Assembly: GCF_009928445.1 (NCBI RefSeq)
Contig: NZ_JAABNO010000002.1
Coordinates: 186,001 to 250,000 of the forward strand
Length of the DNA stretch: 64,000 nucleotides
DNA from: Clostridium sp. C8-1-8
GTDB lineage: Bacteria; Bacillota; Clostridia; Clostridiales; Clostridiaceae
Direction: 5' to 3'
This document shows positions 24,840 through 34,774 of the stretch, piece by piece. The translations under genes were made by a program, and so were the position numbers. Under the pieces are notes generated by a model, which saw only the letters and a program-made list of their open reading frames with translations, was not told the origin of the DNA and did no database searches. How positions within the stretch are numbered: position 1 is the stretch's first letter; each line of letters opens with the position of its first letter.

Positions 24840-26828
24840 ATGAGAAAAAAAGAAAAGGAACACAAGATTTCTATTAAGGTTAAATTACTTGGAGTCATAA
24901 TACCAATGATGGCTATAGCTGTTTCACTATTAATTGGTATATCGTATACTAAATCAAATAGCATAATAACTAACTCTGCTAATGATTTATTAGAGACATC
25001 TACGAAAAAACAGGCTAATCAGATTGAATCATGGTTAAATGAGAATTTATCGTCTTTTAGCGCGGTGAAGCATTCGATTGAGAGTTCGAACCTAAATGAT
25101 GGACAGTTACAGAATTTATTAAACAAATATTACGGATATAATAGTAACTTTCCGGAAGGTGTTTATATTGGAGATTCTACTGGAAATTTACTAAAGGCAG
25201 AGAAATCTACAATATCCAATAAGAATGTATTAGGTTCATTGTGGTACAATCAAGGGCTTACTAGAATAAATATGGCTTTAGGGTCTCCTTATGTTAATGA
25301 ACAGGGTAAAAATATTATTAGTGCATCAGCTATACTTAATGATAACTCCAGTAAAATAAAGGTTTTATCAGCAGATCTTTCTTTGGACAAGATATCAATA
25401 ATAGTAAATTCATTAGCTGAAATGAAAAATGCTCAATCACTTTTAGTTAATAAAAGCGATGAGACAATTTTAGCTTATGAGGATAGCTCGCTAATTTCAA
25501 CAAAGCTTAGTGCAAGTAGCGATAGCTTTCTTAAGGCTATTGGGCAAAGGTTGGATAAAAAACAATATAGTTCAGTTGAACTCGAAAAGAATATGGTTTC
25601 TTTTAAACAAATAGAGGGGACCGACTGGATTCTAGTATCATATGTGCCTGAAAAGTCTATATTGGCTGAACTGCTAAAGTTACGTACTTTCATGATTATA
25701 ATTGCTATTATATCTATTATTGTTCTGACTGGATTGGTTGAGAGAGTGGTTCAGATTGTAATTAAACCAATTAGGAAGCTTACAGACACCATAGTAGCGA
25801 TGACACATGGAGATTTTACTGTAGATGTAGAGGTAAAGGGCAATGATGAGATATCAGTTATGCTTAAAAGTGTAAAAGAGTTTATAACAGTTATGAGAAG
25901 TATGATTAATAATATAAGTGTTATGTCACAAAAATTAAGTGTACAGGCTGATGATAGTAGTACTATTTCTAAAGAAATGTTTGATTCATCTATGGTTCAG
26001 TCTCAATCTATGGAGAGTCTAAATCAAACGGTAGATCAATTAGCAAGCTCTGTAGGAGAAGTTGCAGAAAATACAACGACTTTAGCAACTGTAGTTACCA
26101 CTACTAGAGATGATAGTGCCAATGTAAATGAAAAGATGAAAGAAACAATTAATGTTTCAGAAAAAGGTCGCAAAGACATGGAGAAGGTTAATGCTGCTAT
26201 GGAGAATATAAGAAATTCAATTTCTTCTCTTGAGCAGGCTATTAGCAAAGTAGGTAAATCTTCAAATGAAATTACTAGTATAATACATGTTATTGGAGAT
26301 ATCGCAGAGCAAACAAATCTGCTTTCTCTAAATGCATCTATAGAAGCAGCAAGAGCTGGTGAAGCTGGAAAGGGCTTTGCAGTAGTAGCTATGGAAATAG
26401 GAAAGTTAGCAAAGACAAGTTCTGAATCTGTTAATGATATATCAACACTTGTAAATGAAATAAATGGATTGGTTTTAGACACAGTTAAGAAAGCCAACGA
26501 AAGTGCAGAACATATAACAGAAAGTAGTTTCTTAATAAGTGGAACAGCAGATACCTTTGATAGTATATTTGATATGATCAATGAAACTAATAATTTGATT
26601 CAGGATATGACTGAAAAGATTGGTAATCTAGATGAAGTTGCAGCATCAGTAGCTGCTATATCAGAGGAGCAAGCTGCAAGTGCAGAAGAAATACTAGCCA
26701 CTTCTGAGGTAATGGTTTCTCAAGCTAAGAGTATTACTAGCAATAGTGAAAAGGTAGCTACTGATGCGGATAAACTTGCAGATACTGCAGAAGAGCTTGG
26801 TAAGCAGATTCAAATTTTTAAATTATAG
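24840..26828 (+). CDS. Methyl-accepting chemotaxis protein
   Basis: A 662-residue chemoreceptor. Membrane helices lie at ~12-35 and ~282-303. The extracytoplasmic part between them (~36-281) looks like a dCache sensor domain, with the second lobe ending [20 protein letters not shown] domain follows (~304-357), then a long coiled-coil signalling domain whose tip is [20 protein letters not shown], the conserved hairpin that touches CheA and CheW. It has no C-terminal pentapeptide. The next gene, 130 bp away without an obvious terminator, encodes a sugar-binding lipoprotein that could present ligand to this receptor. Confidence 0.93.
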   Translation: MRKKEKEHKISIKVKLLGVIIPMMAIAVSLLIGISYTKSNSIITNSANDLLETSTKKQANQIESWLNENLSSFSAVKHSIESSNLNDGQLQNLLNKYYGYNSNFPEGVYIGDSTGNLLKAEKSTISNKNVLGSLWYNQGLTRINMALGSPYVNEQGKNIISASAILNDNSSKIKVLSADLSLDKISIIVNSLAEMKNAQSLLVNKSDETILAYEDSSLISTKLSASSDSFLKAIGQRLDKKQYSSVELEKNMVSFKQIEGTDWILVSYVPEKSILAELLKLRTFMIIIAIISIIVLTGLVERVVQIVIKPIRKLTDTIVAMTHGDFTVDVEVKGNDEISVMLKSVKEFITVMRSMINNISVMSQKLSVQADDSSTISKEMFDSSMVQSQSMESLNQTVDQLASSVGEVAENTTTLATVVTTTRDDSANVNEKMKETINVSEKGRKDMEKVNAAMENIRNSISSLEQAISKVGKSSNEITSIIHVIGDIAEQTNLLSLNASIEAARAGEAGKGFAVVAMEIGKLAKTSSESVNDISTLVNEINGLVLDTVKKANESAEHITESSFLISGTADTFDSIFDMINETNNLIQDMTEKIGNLDEVAASVAAISEEQAASAEEILATSEVMVSQAKSITSNSEKVATDADKLADTAEELGKQIQIFKL

Positions 26829-26958
26829 AACTCTGTAAATTATATACAAAACATTTTAACATTGATATATCACAATTAAAAGTAAAGCTACAAGAAGTAT
26901 TAAGAATAATTAAAAACTAGTTAAATATAACTGAAAGAATTTCAAAAGGGGGAGAAGT

Positions 26959-27939
26959 ATGAAGAAGAGAGTGGCAGTGTTGTTAAGTATAATAATGACT
27001 TTTGTTATATTATCTGGCTGCAGTTTGAATAAATCAGCAACTTCGAATAAGAAGATTAAGATTCTCTTATCTATATCAGATGGATCTGATGATTATCGTA
27101 AATTAATAGTTTCAAATGCTAAAAGTTATGCAGAGAGTCAAAGTATTGATATGACAGTAAAAGATGCAGAAGGATCAATAGAAACTCAGGTTGAACATAT
27201 GAAAGAAGCAGTTTCTGGTGGATATAATGTTATAATATGTGCACCTGTAAATCCTAGTACAACCTTAGAACTGGAAAGAGCCTCTAAAGGAGTTCCTATA
27301 GTATTTATGAATAGTAAGCCTGAAGATAAGTTGTTGGAAAAAGATAAGTACATTTACGTAGCTTCTAATGAAGAAGTTGCTGGAAAACTTCAAGCAGAGT
27401 ATATTATTAATCACTTTAGCGGTAAAAATGATATAAAAGTAGTACTTCTTAAAGGAGAAAAAGGACATAATGCATCGAAAGGAAGATCAGATGCAGTAAA
27501 ACAAACTTTTAAAGACAATGGGATAAATGCAGAATATGTTTTTGAAGATAACGCGGATTGGAGTAGACAAAAAGCTAAAGATATGTTCAATGTGTTTTTA
27601 TCTACAGGAAAAAAGTTTGATTGTGTAATTGCAAATAATGACTCCATGGCCTTAGGAGTAGTGGATTCATTAATAGAGAACCGTATAGATCCTTCATCGG
27701 TTCCAGTTTTAGGTGTAGATGCTACAAGTGATGCATTGAAAGCAGTTAAGAATGGAAGTCTTGGAGTTACAGTTTATCAGTCTGCAAAGGGACAAAGTAT
27801 AAGTGCTGTAAAAGCAGCTATAAAAATGGGCTCAGGAGATTCTTTATCTGGTATAGAAAATCTTACTACTGATGGTAAGTTTATATGGGTTCCTTTTGAA
27901 AAGGTAGATAAGAGCAATGTAGATAAGTACATCAATTAG
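26959..27939 (+). CDS. Periplasmic-type sugar-binding lipoprotein (Peripla_BP_4)
   Basis: A 326-residue binding protein with a lipoprotein signal: charged start, hydrophobic segment, and lipobox LSGC with Cys at residue 21. The mature part follows the RbsB-like fold: KIKILLSISDGSDDYRKLI opening, the NPSTTLELERA strand-loop, ANNDSMALGVVDSL, and VLGVDATSDALKAVKNGSL, which is typical of ribose/galactose-type binding proteins (often autoinducer-2 or sugars). No ABC permease or ATPase gene is nearby. The adjacent chemoreceptor suggests a sensory rather than transport role, as for RbsB or MglB acting with Trg (inference). Confidence 0.88.
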   Translation: MKKRVAVLLSIIMTFVILSGCSLNKSATSNKKIKILLSISDGSDDYRKLIVSNAKSYAESQSIDMTVKDAEGSIETQVEHMKEAVSGGYNVIICAPVNPSTTLELERASKGVPIVFMNSKPEDKLLEKDKYIYVASNEEVAGKLQAEYIINHFSGKNDIKVVLLKGEKGHNASKGRSDAVKQTFKDNGINAEYVFEDNADWSRQKAKDMFNVFLSTGKKFDCVIANNDSMALGVVDSLIENRIDPSSVPVLGVDATSDALKAVKNGSLGVTVYQSAKGQSISAVKAAIKMGSGDSLSGIENLTTDGKFIWVPFEKVDKSNVDKYIN

Positions 27940-28007
27940 CTAACTAAATATCAAATGAATATTGCCCTTCTAAAAGGAAAAGATAATTTCTGAAGGGAGT
28001 GAAATTC

Positions 28008-28121
28008 ATGGCAAAATCTAAAAGTAATCCTAAAGAACAAAATAAGCAGAAAACCAATATTGGCACTAAAAGAACAGATAGCAGTGAGAGACAGGAAGTA
28101 AAAAATAAGTCAAATAAATAG
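28008..28121 (+). CDS. 37-residue Lys/Asn/Gln-rich peptide
   Basis: A short ORF of 37 codons with a good GGGAG box eight bases before the ATG, and a strong terminator directly after. The product is hydrophilic and basic: 10 Lys, many Ser, Asn, Gln and Thr, no Cys, Trp or Tyr. This composition is like the minor small acid-soluble spore proteins (SspO/SspP type), but I see no diagnostic motif. It may share the transcript of the sugar-binding lipoprotein. Confidence 0.6.
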   Translation: MAKSKSNPKEQNKQKTNIGTKRTDSSERQEVKNKSNK

Positions 28122-28131
28122 TTTTAGTATA

Positions 28132-28166
28132 TAAAAGCGCTTAAGTGATAAACTTAAGTGCTTTTA
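28132..28166. terminator. Bidirectional terminator
   Basis: TAAAAGCGCTTAAGT pairs with ACTTAAGTGCTTTTA. A/T-rich flanks serve both the small ORF and the convergent HIT gene. Confidence 0.85.
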
Positions 28167-28175
28167 TATATATTT

Positions 28176-28598
28176 CTATAAATTTTCTCTTATTGCAGTT
28201 ATTACTTCTTCATATTCTGCATCACTAAGTTTAAGATTAGCCGCAGGGTTCATTTCGAAAGTTCCACCCCAGCTGTAACCATCTTTATACTTTGGAACTA
28301 TATGAAAATGAAGATGAGGAAGCTTGTCTGAGTATGCTCCAAGATTCATCTTATCAGCCCCAAAGGCATCTTTTATAGCTTTTGCAGCTATAGCTACATC
28401 CTTCATAAAGGAAGTACGTTCTTCATCACTTAATTCAAATAATTCATTTATATGGTTATCGTAGGCAACGACACATCTACCTTTATAAGTTTGCTCTTTA
28501 AATAAATATAAAGTAGAAACACTTAACTTAGTGATTTTTATCATTAAGTCATCTAATCTCTGATCCTTTTCGCAATAAAAACAACTTATGTTTTCCAT
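28176..28598 (-). CDS. HIT family nucleotide-binding hydrolase
   Basis: A 140-residue protein with the histidine triad HLHFHIVPK at about residues 95-103, in which the middle His attacks nucleoside phosphates. An N-terminal Cys-x2-Cys (FYCEK) fits those HIT proteins that hold zinc loosely, although the second zinc pair is unclear. The family hydrolyses adenosine 5'-phosphoramidates or dinucleotides; the cellular role is unknown. The ATG follows GAGGTG by 8 bases. A perfect palindrome lies over its promoter, so it is under specific control. Confidence 0.9.
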   Translation of the reverse strand: MENISCFYCEKDQRLDDLMIKITKLSVSTLYLFKEQTYKGRCVVAYDNHINELFELSDEERTSFMKDVAIAAKAIKDAFGADKMNLGAYSDKLPHLHFHIVPKYKDGYSWGGTFEMNPAANLKLSDAEYEEVITAIRENL

Positions 28599-28624
28599 AA
28601 CAGTGACACCTCATTAATATTATT

Positions 28625-28678
28625 TTGCACACGTGTGCAACTGCTTATATTATAACCCTTATTTAAGATGTTTTACAA
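28625..28678 (-). promoter_or_regulatory. HIT gene promoter with 16-bp perfect palindromic operator
   Basis: On the minus strand TTGTAA (28678-28673), an 18-bp spacer and TATAAT (28654-28649). The perfect palindrome TTGCACACGTGTGCAA (28625-28640) sits over the expected start site. The palindrome is much more GC-rich than its surroundings. The cognate regulator is unknown. Confidence 0.75.
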
Positions 28679-29008
28679 TAGAAAACAAAAGATATAGGGT
28701 AAAAATATATAATTTTATTTATATTGTTAAAAGTTAATATACTGAAGTATTTATAAAGATGTACCATTTCAATCAGAAGATTATTGTGAAAGCTCCCCTA
28801 GACTCTAAGAAAGAGTTTGATAATATAAAGTGTAGTATGAAGCGGTACATGTATATAGGGTTTCTATATCGAAACTTAAGTTAGGAACACTATAGAAAAT
28901 TACAACTTGGAAGTTTCTTGTAGGATATATGTTTTATAAGATATATTAAAGAAAAAAATATTACATAATCAGAGTTTTCGAATATAGATTTTCAAAGTTA
29001 GATGAGAA
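28679..29008. other. Intergenic stretch, no gene seen
   Basis: AT-rich, with no ORF carrying a ribosome binding site and no RNA motif recognised. Confidence 0.5.
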
Positions 29009-29044
29009 AAAACTTCGCTGAAGAAAACTCTTTAGCGAAGTTTT
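29009..29044 (-). terminator. Terminator of the following minus-strand gene
   Basis: AAAACTTCGCT and AGCGAAGTTTT form the stem. On the minus strand it is followed by a T-run. Confidence 0.82.
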
Positions 29045-29140
29045 GACTATAATAACAAAGAATATTTTGGCAAATAATGCGAATACCAAATTTATATTGA
29101 AATAATATTATTAAACGGAAATAGTGTTATGATACATTGA

Positions 29141-29536
29141 TTAAATCTGACTCTTTATAACAACATATCCAACTGCTACGTGTAAAGGTTCATCTGAAGA
29201 ATGATTACCAAATACTCTTACAGTGTTTATACCTCTCATAACTCCATAGGTGTGAAAAAAAGCATTGCCAATTGAAGGTACTCTATTATGAACATCCCAC
29301 TCACAGCAGTTACCAGTTACTGGAGCAAAGCCGGCTACATTATTAAAATCTACAGCAAATTCACCTTTTTTGTGACCTATGTAGTACCAGGCCCATTGAA
29401 AATATTCGTTTTCATCTAGTAGGAGAGCTGTTCCATCTTCAAATTCTTGATATCCTGATTTGAAGTTCTTAGGAATCTCAACTGAATATATTTTTACATC
29501 AGTATCTCTTGGAATATCTACTATTACATTATTCAT
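29141..29536 (-). CDS. Conserved-looking protein of unknown function
   Basis: A 131-residue soluble protein without signal peptide or membrane segment. It starts MNNVIVDIPRDTDVKIYSVE, has aromatic-rich segments (EYFQWAWYYIGHKKGEF) and a Cys-Cys pair (GNCCEWDVHNRV), and looks beta-rich. I do not recognise the family. It has a GGTGAG-type ribosome binding site and its own terminator. The two next genes on the same strand look like spore-surface proteins, so a role there is possible but unproven. Confidence 0.65.
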   Translation of the reverse strand: MNNVIVDIPRDTDVKIYSVEIPKNFKSGYQEFEDGTALLLDENEYFQWAWYYIGHKKGEFAVDFNNVAGFAPVTGNCCEWDVHNRVPSIGNAFFHTYGVMRGINTVRVFGNHSSDEPLHVAVGYVVIKSQI

Positions 29537-29897
29537 TCTTAACTCACCAACCTTTAAAAGTATTTGTTATATATGTACCCTTATTAATTAACGCTCAATA
29601 AGTCTTTACATATGAATTAAGGATGCAGTTGAAGCACTGCGGAGCAATAAAATTGAATGCTCTTTAATATAATTTCCTAGGGTATAAGAAATATACAGTG
29701 GCAAAATTGATAGAATTCATGTAAAAATACAAAAAAATTATAGTTTAAGGAATTTTATTTTAAATAAGGCTTTCAATAAAAGTATAAGTAGTTTACTTAT
29801 ATTCATATATAGAAGAGAGAATAAAAAACATTAGGTAATTAGAATATTTTATTTGTATTTATTTTGCAAAAAGATGCAGAAAAAAGTTATAAATAAA
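29537..29897. other. AT-rich intergenic stretch, no feature seen
   Basis: No supported ORF, hairpin or RNA motif. It must contain the promoter of the gene to its left. Confidence 0.5.
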
Positions 29898-29921
29898 ACC
29901 TAGAAGGAAGCCTTCTAGGTC
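29898..29921 (-). terminator. Terminator of the BclB-domain gene
   Basis: ACCTAGAAGG and CCTTCTAGGT pair around a 3-nt loop; the minus strand continues TTTATTT. Confidence 0.82.
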
Positions 29922-29963
29922 ATTTTTATAAGAATTTATTCTTTATTGGTTAATAAATATTTG

Positions 29964-30611
29964 CTAGCTAATTGAAACACCAGCACTTGCATATCCTGTT
30001 ACGGCTGCTACAACAGGAATTCCGGTAGTTGTAGCTGAGTATACCAGAAGAAGTCTAGTTTCAGCGGCTACAGGAATTGAAAGACCAGTAGTTATACCAC
30101 TACTTGTGCCACCGATAGCTAGAACTCCAGGAAGTGGATCTAATTGAACAGAAGCACCTGGTATAGCAGTAAATATATTGCTTGTAGGAGGAGCACTGTA
30201 TAATTGTGCGGTGATATTTACTGTTGTACCAACAAGAGCTAAAGCAAGTACATTACTATAAAAAGCAGATATTGATCTTATAACACCGTCTCGAGGCATT
30301 GAGAAAGCTTCATTTATAGCTAAACCAGCACCTCCAGTAAGATCTATGGTTAAACCAGCCACAGTTAGACCGGTAGCAGAACTACCAAAACCAAGTGCGC
30401 TTACTGTACCAGCTAATCCTGTAACCAAAGTTGTAAGAATTACTGGTAATCCTGATGCAAAAGGAATAATTGATCCGAAATTAAATCTAGTATTACTTCT
30501 AAGTCCGCCTCTTATTCTTGGTAGGCAGCAAGGATTAGGAAGATAGTCATAGCTAGGTAAAATGTTATCATAACCAGTTAAAGATAAATTATTTTCATAA
30601 CACTCAGACAT
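29964..30611 (-). CDS. Exosporium-type protein with BclB C-terminal domain, no collagen repeats
   Basis: A 215-residue protein. A short N-terminal part (~1-45) with a Cys pair (NPCCLPR) leads into a Gly/Ala/Thr/Ser-rich beta domain. The segments [57 protein letters not shown] and [11 protein letters not shown] follow the order seen in the C-terminal domain of the Bacillus exosporium glycoprotein BclB and its clostridial relatives. In BclB this domain ends a long collagen-like Gly-x-y stalk, which is entirely absent here. Predicted location is the outer spore surface, made in the mother cell. No signal peptide is present, as expected. Confidence 0.82.
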   Translation of the reverse strand: MSECYENNLSLTGYDNILPSYDYLPNPCCLPRIRGGLRSNTRFNFGSIIPFASGLPVILTTLVTGLAGTVSALGFGSSATGLTVAGLTIDLTGGAGLAINEAFSMPRDGVIRSISAFYSNVLALALVGTTVNITAQLYSAPPTSNIFTAIPGASVQLDPLPGVLAIGGTSSGITTGLSIPVAAETRLLLVYSATTTGIPVVAAVTGYASAGVSIS

Positions 30612-30865
30612 ACTTATTTTTCCTCTCCATAAATATATTTATAGATAAGATAATATCTATAGTACTATGATATAAAAAATGTGGTCGATTTGTGCATAAG
30701 TTTGTCTTAATTAGGATTAATAATGATTAAAAGCTCTATTGTGTTTATAGTTAGCTTTTTAATAATTACTAAATTAGATTTTATAAATATAAGGATAAAA
30801 GAAAGTTTATATAGCTTAATATAAGCAGAAAAATTATGATACGTTAATAAAGGATGTATAAGTAA

Positions 30866-30900
30866 AAAATTCGCTAAAAAGTACTTCTTTAGCGAATTTT
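30866..30900 (-). terminator. Terminator of the ymaF-like gene
   Basis: AAAATTCGCTAAA and TTTAGCGAATTTT form a 13-bp stem; the minus strand continues TTTTTTACTT. The flanking TTTTTTACT echoes the intergenic repeat family but the core is absent. Confidence 0.82.
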
Positions 30901-30924
30901 ATATATTAAATTACTGAGAAAATA

Positions 30925-31317
30925 CTAGCAATTAGTTAAAGGGCTTTCAATAAGAGTTGTAAAAATGAAGCTATGCCTATGGCCATCATTTGAGGTTGTT
31001 ACTCCTCTTACCAAGTGAACATGCTTTCCATTTCCAACGTCTATTGCTGGACCAGTTGTTATACTTATGATATGAAAATGATCAAAAAAATCAGTATTCA
31101 CATATAATTTATGAACATGAGATGAACCACAAGGAATAGCTTGTCCTGTAACTCCTGCGAAACGGTGATTATGCCTTTCTTCACCTTCTTCTGCAAGCCT
31201 AGTGCTTCCTAAAAACTCATGATCATGTCTTTGTTGTATAAAGTTACCTTCTAAGTTCGAAGAATTTTCATAATCTTCATAGTCGTCATAAGGTCTCTTT
31301 GAGTGTTCATATGCCAT
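30925..31317 (-). CDS. YmaF family protein (His-rich, spore-associated type)
   Basis: A 130-residue soluble protein with regularly spaced His pairs: RHDHEFLGST, EERHNHRFAGVT, GSSHVHKLYV, FDHFHIIS, GKHVHLVRG and GHRHSFIF. Six to seven His-x-His repeats on beta strands define the YmaF family, whose members are common in spore-formers. Function is unknown; the His arrays suggest metal binding (inference). The ATG follows GGAGAG. It neighbours the BclB-domain gene on the same strand, separated by a terminator. Confidence 0.8.
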   Translation of the reverse strand: MAYEHSKRPYDDYEDYENSSNLEGNFIQQRHDHEFLGSTRLAEEGEERHNHRFAGVTGQAIPCGSSHVHKLYVNTDFFDHFHIISITTGPAIDVGNGKHVHLVRGVTTSNDGHRHSFIFTTLIESPLTNC

Positions 31318-31466
31318 ATGAATCTCTCCTTTATCGGCAGTTTAATCATTATGCTAAGGCATAAAAATATTTTATATATAATGGTTACACTTATATTACA
31401 TTATATGATTAAGTTATTAATTTGTTACTATAGACCAGCTAATACTACTTTAAAATGGAATCTACA

Positions 31467-31504
31467 AAAATAAAGCTTCGGCAATTGTTCGTAAGCTTTA
31501 TTTT
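31467..31504. other. Orphan hairpin
   Basis: AAAATAAAGCTT pairs with AAGCTTTATTTT. It has terminator-like flanks on the minus strand, but no gene reads into it from that side within the window. It could be a leader structure for the next small ORF. Confidence 0.45.
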
Positions 31505-31525
31505 GAGTTTAAGGATTGAAGTAGT

Positions 31526-31723
31526 ATGTTTGCTCAGAAGAATAGATATGTCAGTTTTATAGTCTTGAAAAACACTTGGAGTTTTTTACTGTTGATGGTA
31601 TTTTTATTTATTATATATTTGAGTTTGAATTGGTATATCTTTATAAAAATATATTTTTATAGAGATATAGCTATGGCAGAGTTAAAAGATATTTTGAAGG
31701 ATATTGGAGAGATTAGGGTATAA
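31526..31723 (+). CDS. Small putative membrane protein (doubtful)
   Basis: A 65-codon ORF predicting one or two hydrophobic segments (about residues 18-45) rich in Phe, Ile and Leu, and an amphipathic tail ending EIRV. The ribosome binding site is weak (AAGGA, 12 bases before the ATG). AT-rich DNA can give such ORFs by chance, so I am unsure it is a gene. Confidence 0.3.
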   Translation: MFAQKNRYVSFIVLKNTWSFLLLMVFLFIIYLSLNWYIFIKIYFYRDIAMAELKDILKDIGEIRV

Positions 31724-31997
31724 CCTTCTAATGCTAATTGAATAAAAGCAAGGAAACTTAGTAGATAATGAAGTTATTTCAACCAACACGATACTAAATG
31801 CTGCACTTAACCAATGTAATAAGTTTTTATAACCAAAGATTGAAGAACAGTAGTATCAAATTTAGATAGAAAAAATATAATATAGTATTAGCTAATAGAT
31901 TGGTATATTATTGCAATAAAATATCATAAAATACAATGGTGTTACAGATAATTTTTACTTCTGTACACTTTTTTTTTGAAAATTAAGGAGGGATACA

Positions 31998-33119
31998 ATG
32001 GTTATTGGATTAGTAAGGGAGATAAAAAATAATGAAAATAGAGTAGGATTAACTCCAAGTGGAGTAGAAGTTCTTGTTAAGAGGGGGCATAAGGTCTTAG
32101 TTGAGAAGGGCGCTGGCATAGGAAGTGGCTTTGAAGACTGGCTTTATAAGGGAGCTGGAGCAGAGGTAATAGAGGAAAAAAAATATGTGTTTAATCAGTC
32201 AGATGTTATCGTAAAGGTTAAAGAGCCACTTGAAGAGGAATATGATTTATTTAAAACAGGACAAACCTTATATACCTATCTTCACTTAGCACCTAATAAA
32301 CCATTGACAGAGGCTTTATTAAAAAAGAAGATTACAGGAATTGCCTATGAGACAGTGCAACTTAAGAATGGACGCCTTCCATTGCTTGTACCTATGAGCG
32401 AAATTGCAGGTAGGATGTCAGTACAAATAGGTGCTAATCTATTACAAAAATATAATGGTGGATCAGGTATATTACTTGGAGGAGTCCCAGGAGTAATGCA
32501 AGGAGAGGTTGTTATAATTGGTGGTGGTATCGTCGGAACTAATGCGGCCAAAATTGCATGTGGTTTAGGGGCTAGAGTAACTATAATGGATATAAGTAAT
32601 GAGAGATTAGCTTATTTAGATGATATATTTTTTGGTAGGATAACAACCTTAACTTGTAATGAGTATAATGTAGCTAAGGCTGTTGAAAAGGCTGATTTAT
32701 TAATAGGTGCAGTTTTGGTAGCTGGAGCAAGCGCGCCTAAGATAGTTTCTAAAGAAATGGTTAAGACAATGAAAAAGGGATCTGTAATAGTGGATGTTGC
32801 AATAGACCAAGGGGGATCAATAGAGACAATAGATAGAGTTACAACTCATGATAATCCCTGCTATGAAAAGTACGGAGTTATACACTACTCTGTAGCTAAT
32901 ATGCCAGGGGCTGTACCAAAAACATCCACTTTAGCACTTGAAGCTGCCACATTGCCATATCTAATAGAAATAGCAGACAATGGAGTGGAACACGCCATTT
33001 TAAAAGATGAGGCTCTACTTTTAGGCTTAAATACGTATGAAGGAAATATAACCTGCAAGGCTGTAGCTGAGAGCCTAAAGTTGCCATATGTAGACCCAAA
33101 AACAATAGTGAATAAATAA
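31998..33119 (+). CDS. ald: Alanine dehydrogenase
   Basis: A 373-residue NAD-dependent enzyme that interconverts alanine with pyruvate and ammonia. The N-terminal substrate domain has [30 protein letters not shown] with the substrate-binding Lys, and TYLHLAPN with the catalytic His. The NAD-binding motif [14 protein letters not shown] is at ~170-183. In spore-formers Ald feeds on alanine during sporulation and can influence alanine-triggered germination. The start has a GGAGGG box. The gene is monocistronic with a strong terminator. Confidence 0.95.
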   Translation: MVIGLVREIKNNENRVGLTPSGVEVLVKRGHKVLVEKGAGIGSGFEDWLYKGAGAEVIEEKKYVFNQSDVIVKVKEPLEEEYDLFKTGQTLYTYLHLAPNKPLTEALLKKKITGIAYETVQLKNGRLPLLVPMSEIAGRMSVQIGANLLQKYNGGSGILLGGVPGVMQGEVVIIGGGIVGTNAAKIACGLGARVTIMDISNERLAYLDDIFFGRITTLTCNEYNVAKAVEKADLLIGAVLVAGASAPKIVSKEMVKTMKKGSVIVDVAIDQGGSIETIDRVTTHDNPCYEKYGVIHYSVANMPGAVPKTSTLALEAATLPYLIEIADNGVEHAILKDEALLLGLNTYEGNITCKAVAESLKLPYVDPKTIVNK

Positions 33120-33242
33120 TATTAATTCCTTGCACAAGCTCATCAAAGCATGGTATGACTGACCACGCAATTTTAACGCAGTACTTTAACAGTGGCAAAT
33201 TTAAAATGCTAAGCTTCTGATTGAAGGATTACATCTTTAATA

Positions 33243-33287
33243 AAAATAACCACTTCAAAGCAAAATATCATTTGAAGTGGTTATTTT
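33243..33287 (+). terminator. Terminator of ald
   Basis: AAAATAACCACTTCAAA and TTTGAAGTGGTTATTTT form a 17-bp stem with a T-rich tail. It also lies at the end of the convergent 3D-domain gene. Confidence 0.9.
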
Positions 33288-33327
33288 TATTGGATAGGAA
33301 GATATAAAATTTAAAGTTCTATAGTAG

Positions 33328-34503
33328 CTACCATTCGTTAGGATAAGCTACAATATACAAAGTAATATTTCTTCTTCCCCAAGAATTACATTCATCCAAA
33401 GAATTAAAGTATAAGTCTACAATATTTCCCACTATTGCACCACCAGTATCAGCAGCAATTGCAGTTCCATATCCAGGAATGAATACCTTTGAGCCAAGAG
33501 GTATTACACTAGGATCAACAGCTATAGTACTAAGTCCATCTGAAGAATGAGTTGGTTTTAGACCTAATGCAGTAAATACGCCACCAGTGTAAGCTGTAGC
33601 ACTCATAGTATAGGAAGTCTTGTACTGTACGCTTGTATTAGTAGAAGTTTGCCCTCTAGAAATAGTAGCACTAGCCAAGATGGCAGAAAGTTTATCTTTA
33701 CCTAATCCGATGTATTTTTGAGCTTTAGCTTTCACTGAAGCTGTACTTATTTGAGCTGATAAACTAGTAAGTGTAGATATGGCGTTTCTTATGTCTGCTT
33801 CTGATGGGGAAGCAGAATCTATAGTACTAACTGAATGTGATATTAATTTTGTCTCATTGGCTTCAATAACTGCAGCAAGTGACGCCTTTTCTTTTTCGAA
33901 TTGCGCAGCTAAAGCCTGTTCCTCTTGCTTCTTATCATTAAGAGTTTTTAGACTTGCCTCAGTTTCTTTCTTTAACGTTTTAAGGCTTTCATTCTTCTTA
34001 TTTAAATCATTAGCTGTTTTTCTTAGAGCTTCCTTTTTGGAATTCAATTCATCGATTAACTGCTTGTCCAAAGATACTACTTTTTCTATAGCAGATAATT
34101 TATTTAGGAAATCAGTTAGGCCAGAAGATCCTAATAATATGGCTAAGTAATTTTTATCTAAACCACTTTTATACATTCCTCTTAGACGGCTGTCTAAAAC
34201 ACTTTGATTTGATTCAATCTCTTTTCGATATTGTTCCATCTTAGTTTCAGTTACGTCTATTTGTTTTTCTGTTTCAAGTATATTTTTATTGTTATCGTCT
34301 AGTTTTTTTGTTAATTTATCTATCTCTATGTTCATGCCAGCCATTTCAGAATTTAATGATTGTATCTTACCATCTAACTGCTGAAAACTCTTTTTACTTT
34401 CTGCTATAGTTTGTTCCGTATCATTATCTGAAGCTATTGCAGTTAAGCTATAGCTAAATAGAATAACTAATGTTAGGATCATACAAATAATTTTTTTACG
34501 CAT
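33328..34503 (-). CDS. Secreted coiled-coil protein with C-terminal 3D domain (cell-wall hydrolase type)
   Basis: A 391-residue exported protein. A signal peptide covers ~1-25, then a long coiled coil (~30-230) like that of PcsB/CwlO-type wall proteins, a Ser/Thr-rich linker, and a C-terminal 3D domain (~300-391). The 3D domain is named for three Asp; here they appear in the segments TIAVDPSVIPLGSKVFI, AADTGGAIVGNIVDLYF, typical of MltA/Rpf/YocH-like lytic enzymes acting on peptidoglycan. The start is MRKK at 34503 after AAAGGAG; the frame is open further to 34554 but without a ribosome binding site. Confidence 0.87.
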   Translation of the reverse strand: MRKKIICMILTLVILFSYSLTAIASDNDTEQTIAESKKSFQQLDGKIQSLNSEMAGMNIEIDKLTKKLDDNNKNILETEKQIDVTETKMEQYRKEIESNQSVLDSRLRGMYKSGLDKNYLAILLGSSGLTDFLNKLSAIEKVVSLDKQLIDELNSKKEALRKTANDLNKKNESLKTLKKETEASLKTLNDKKQEEQALAAQFEKEKASLAAVIEANETKLISHSVSTIDSASPSEADIRNAISTLTSLSAQISTASVKAKAQKYIGLGKDKLSAILASATISRGQTSTNTSVQYKTSYTMSATAYTGGVFTALGLKPTHSSDGLSTIAVDPSVIPLGSKVFIPGYGTAIAADTGGAIVGNIVDLYFNSLDECNSWGRRNITLYIVAYPNEW

Positions 34504-34730
34504 AGCAAAATTCTCCTTTTTTTGTTGCAGTGACTTATGCATATTATACCACAAATTTTTAATATGCCAAATTCCTTTAATGCTTTCGCTATTTATAAGC
34601 TTATGAAACTATAGGATGAATTTATGCTATAATTGATAAATTCCCTTTTTGTTTTTTTCCCATATCTATATTTGAGGTGTCTACAAATACGTATCCCTAG
34701 CTCTATATAAAAAATAATTTCCTAAAACAT

Positions 34731-34764
34731 AAAAAAATAGGCAACTCAAGTTTATTGAGCTGCC
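34731..34764 (-). terminator. Terminator of the Met/Pro/Gly repeat protein gene
   Basis: On the minus strand GGCAGCTCAA pairs with TTGAGTTGCC and runs into ATTTTTTT. Confidence 0.87.
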
Positions 34765-34774
34765 TTATATTCTT

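Noticed and set aside
26036-26581. 181-codon minus-strand ORF antisense to the chemoreceptor
   Set aside because: Long only because the coiled-coil codons lack stops on the other strand; no start signals or recognisable domain.
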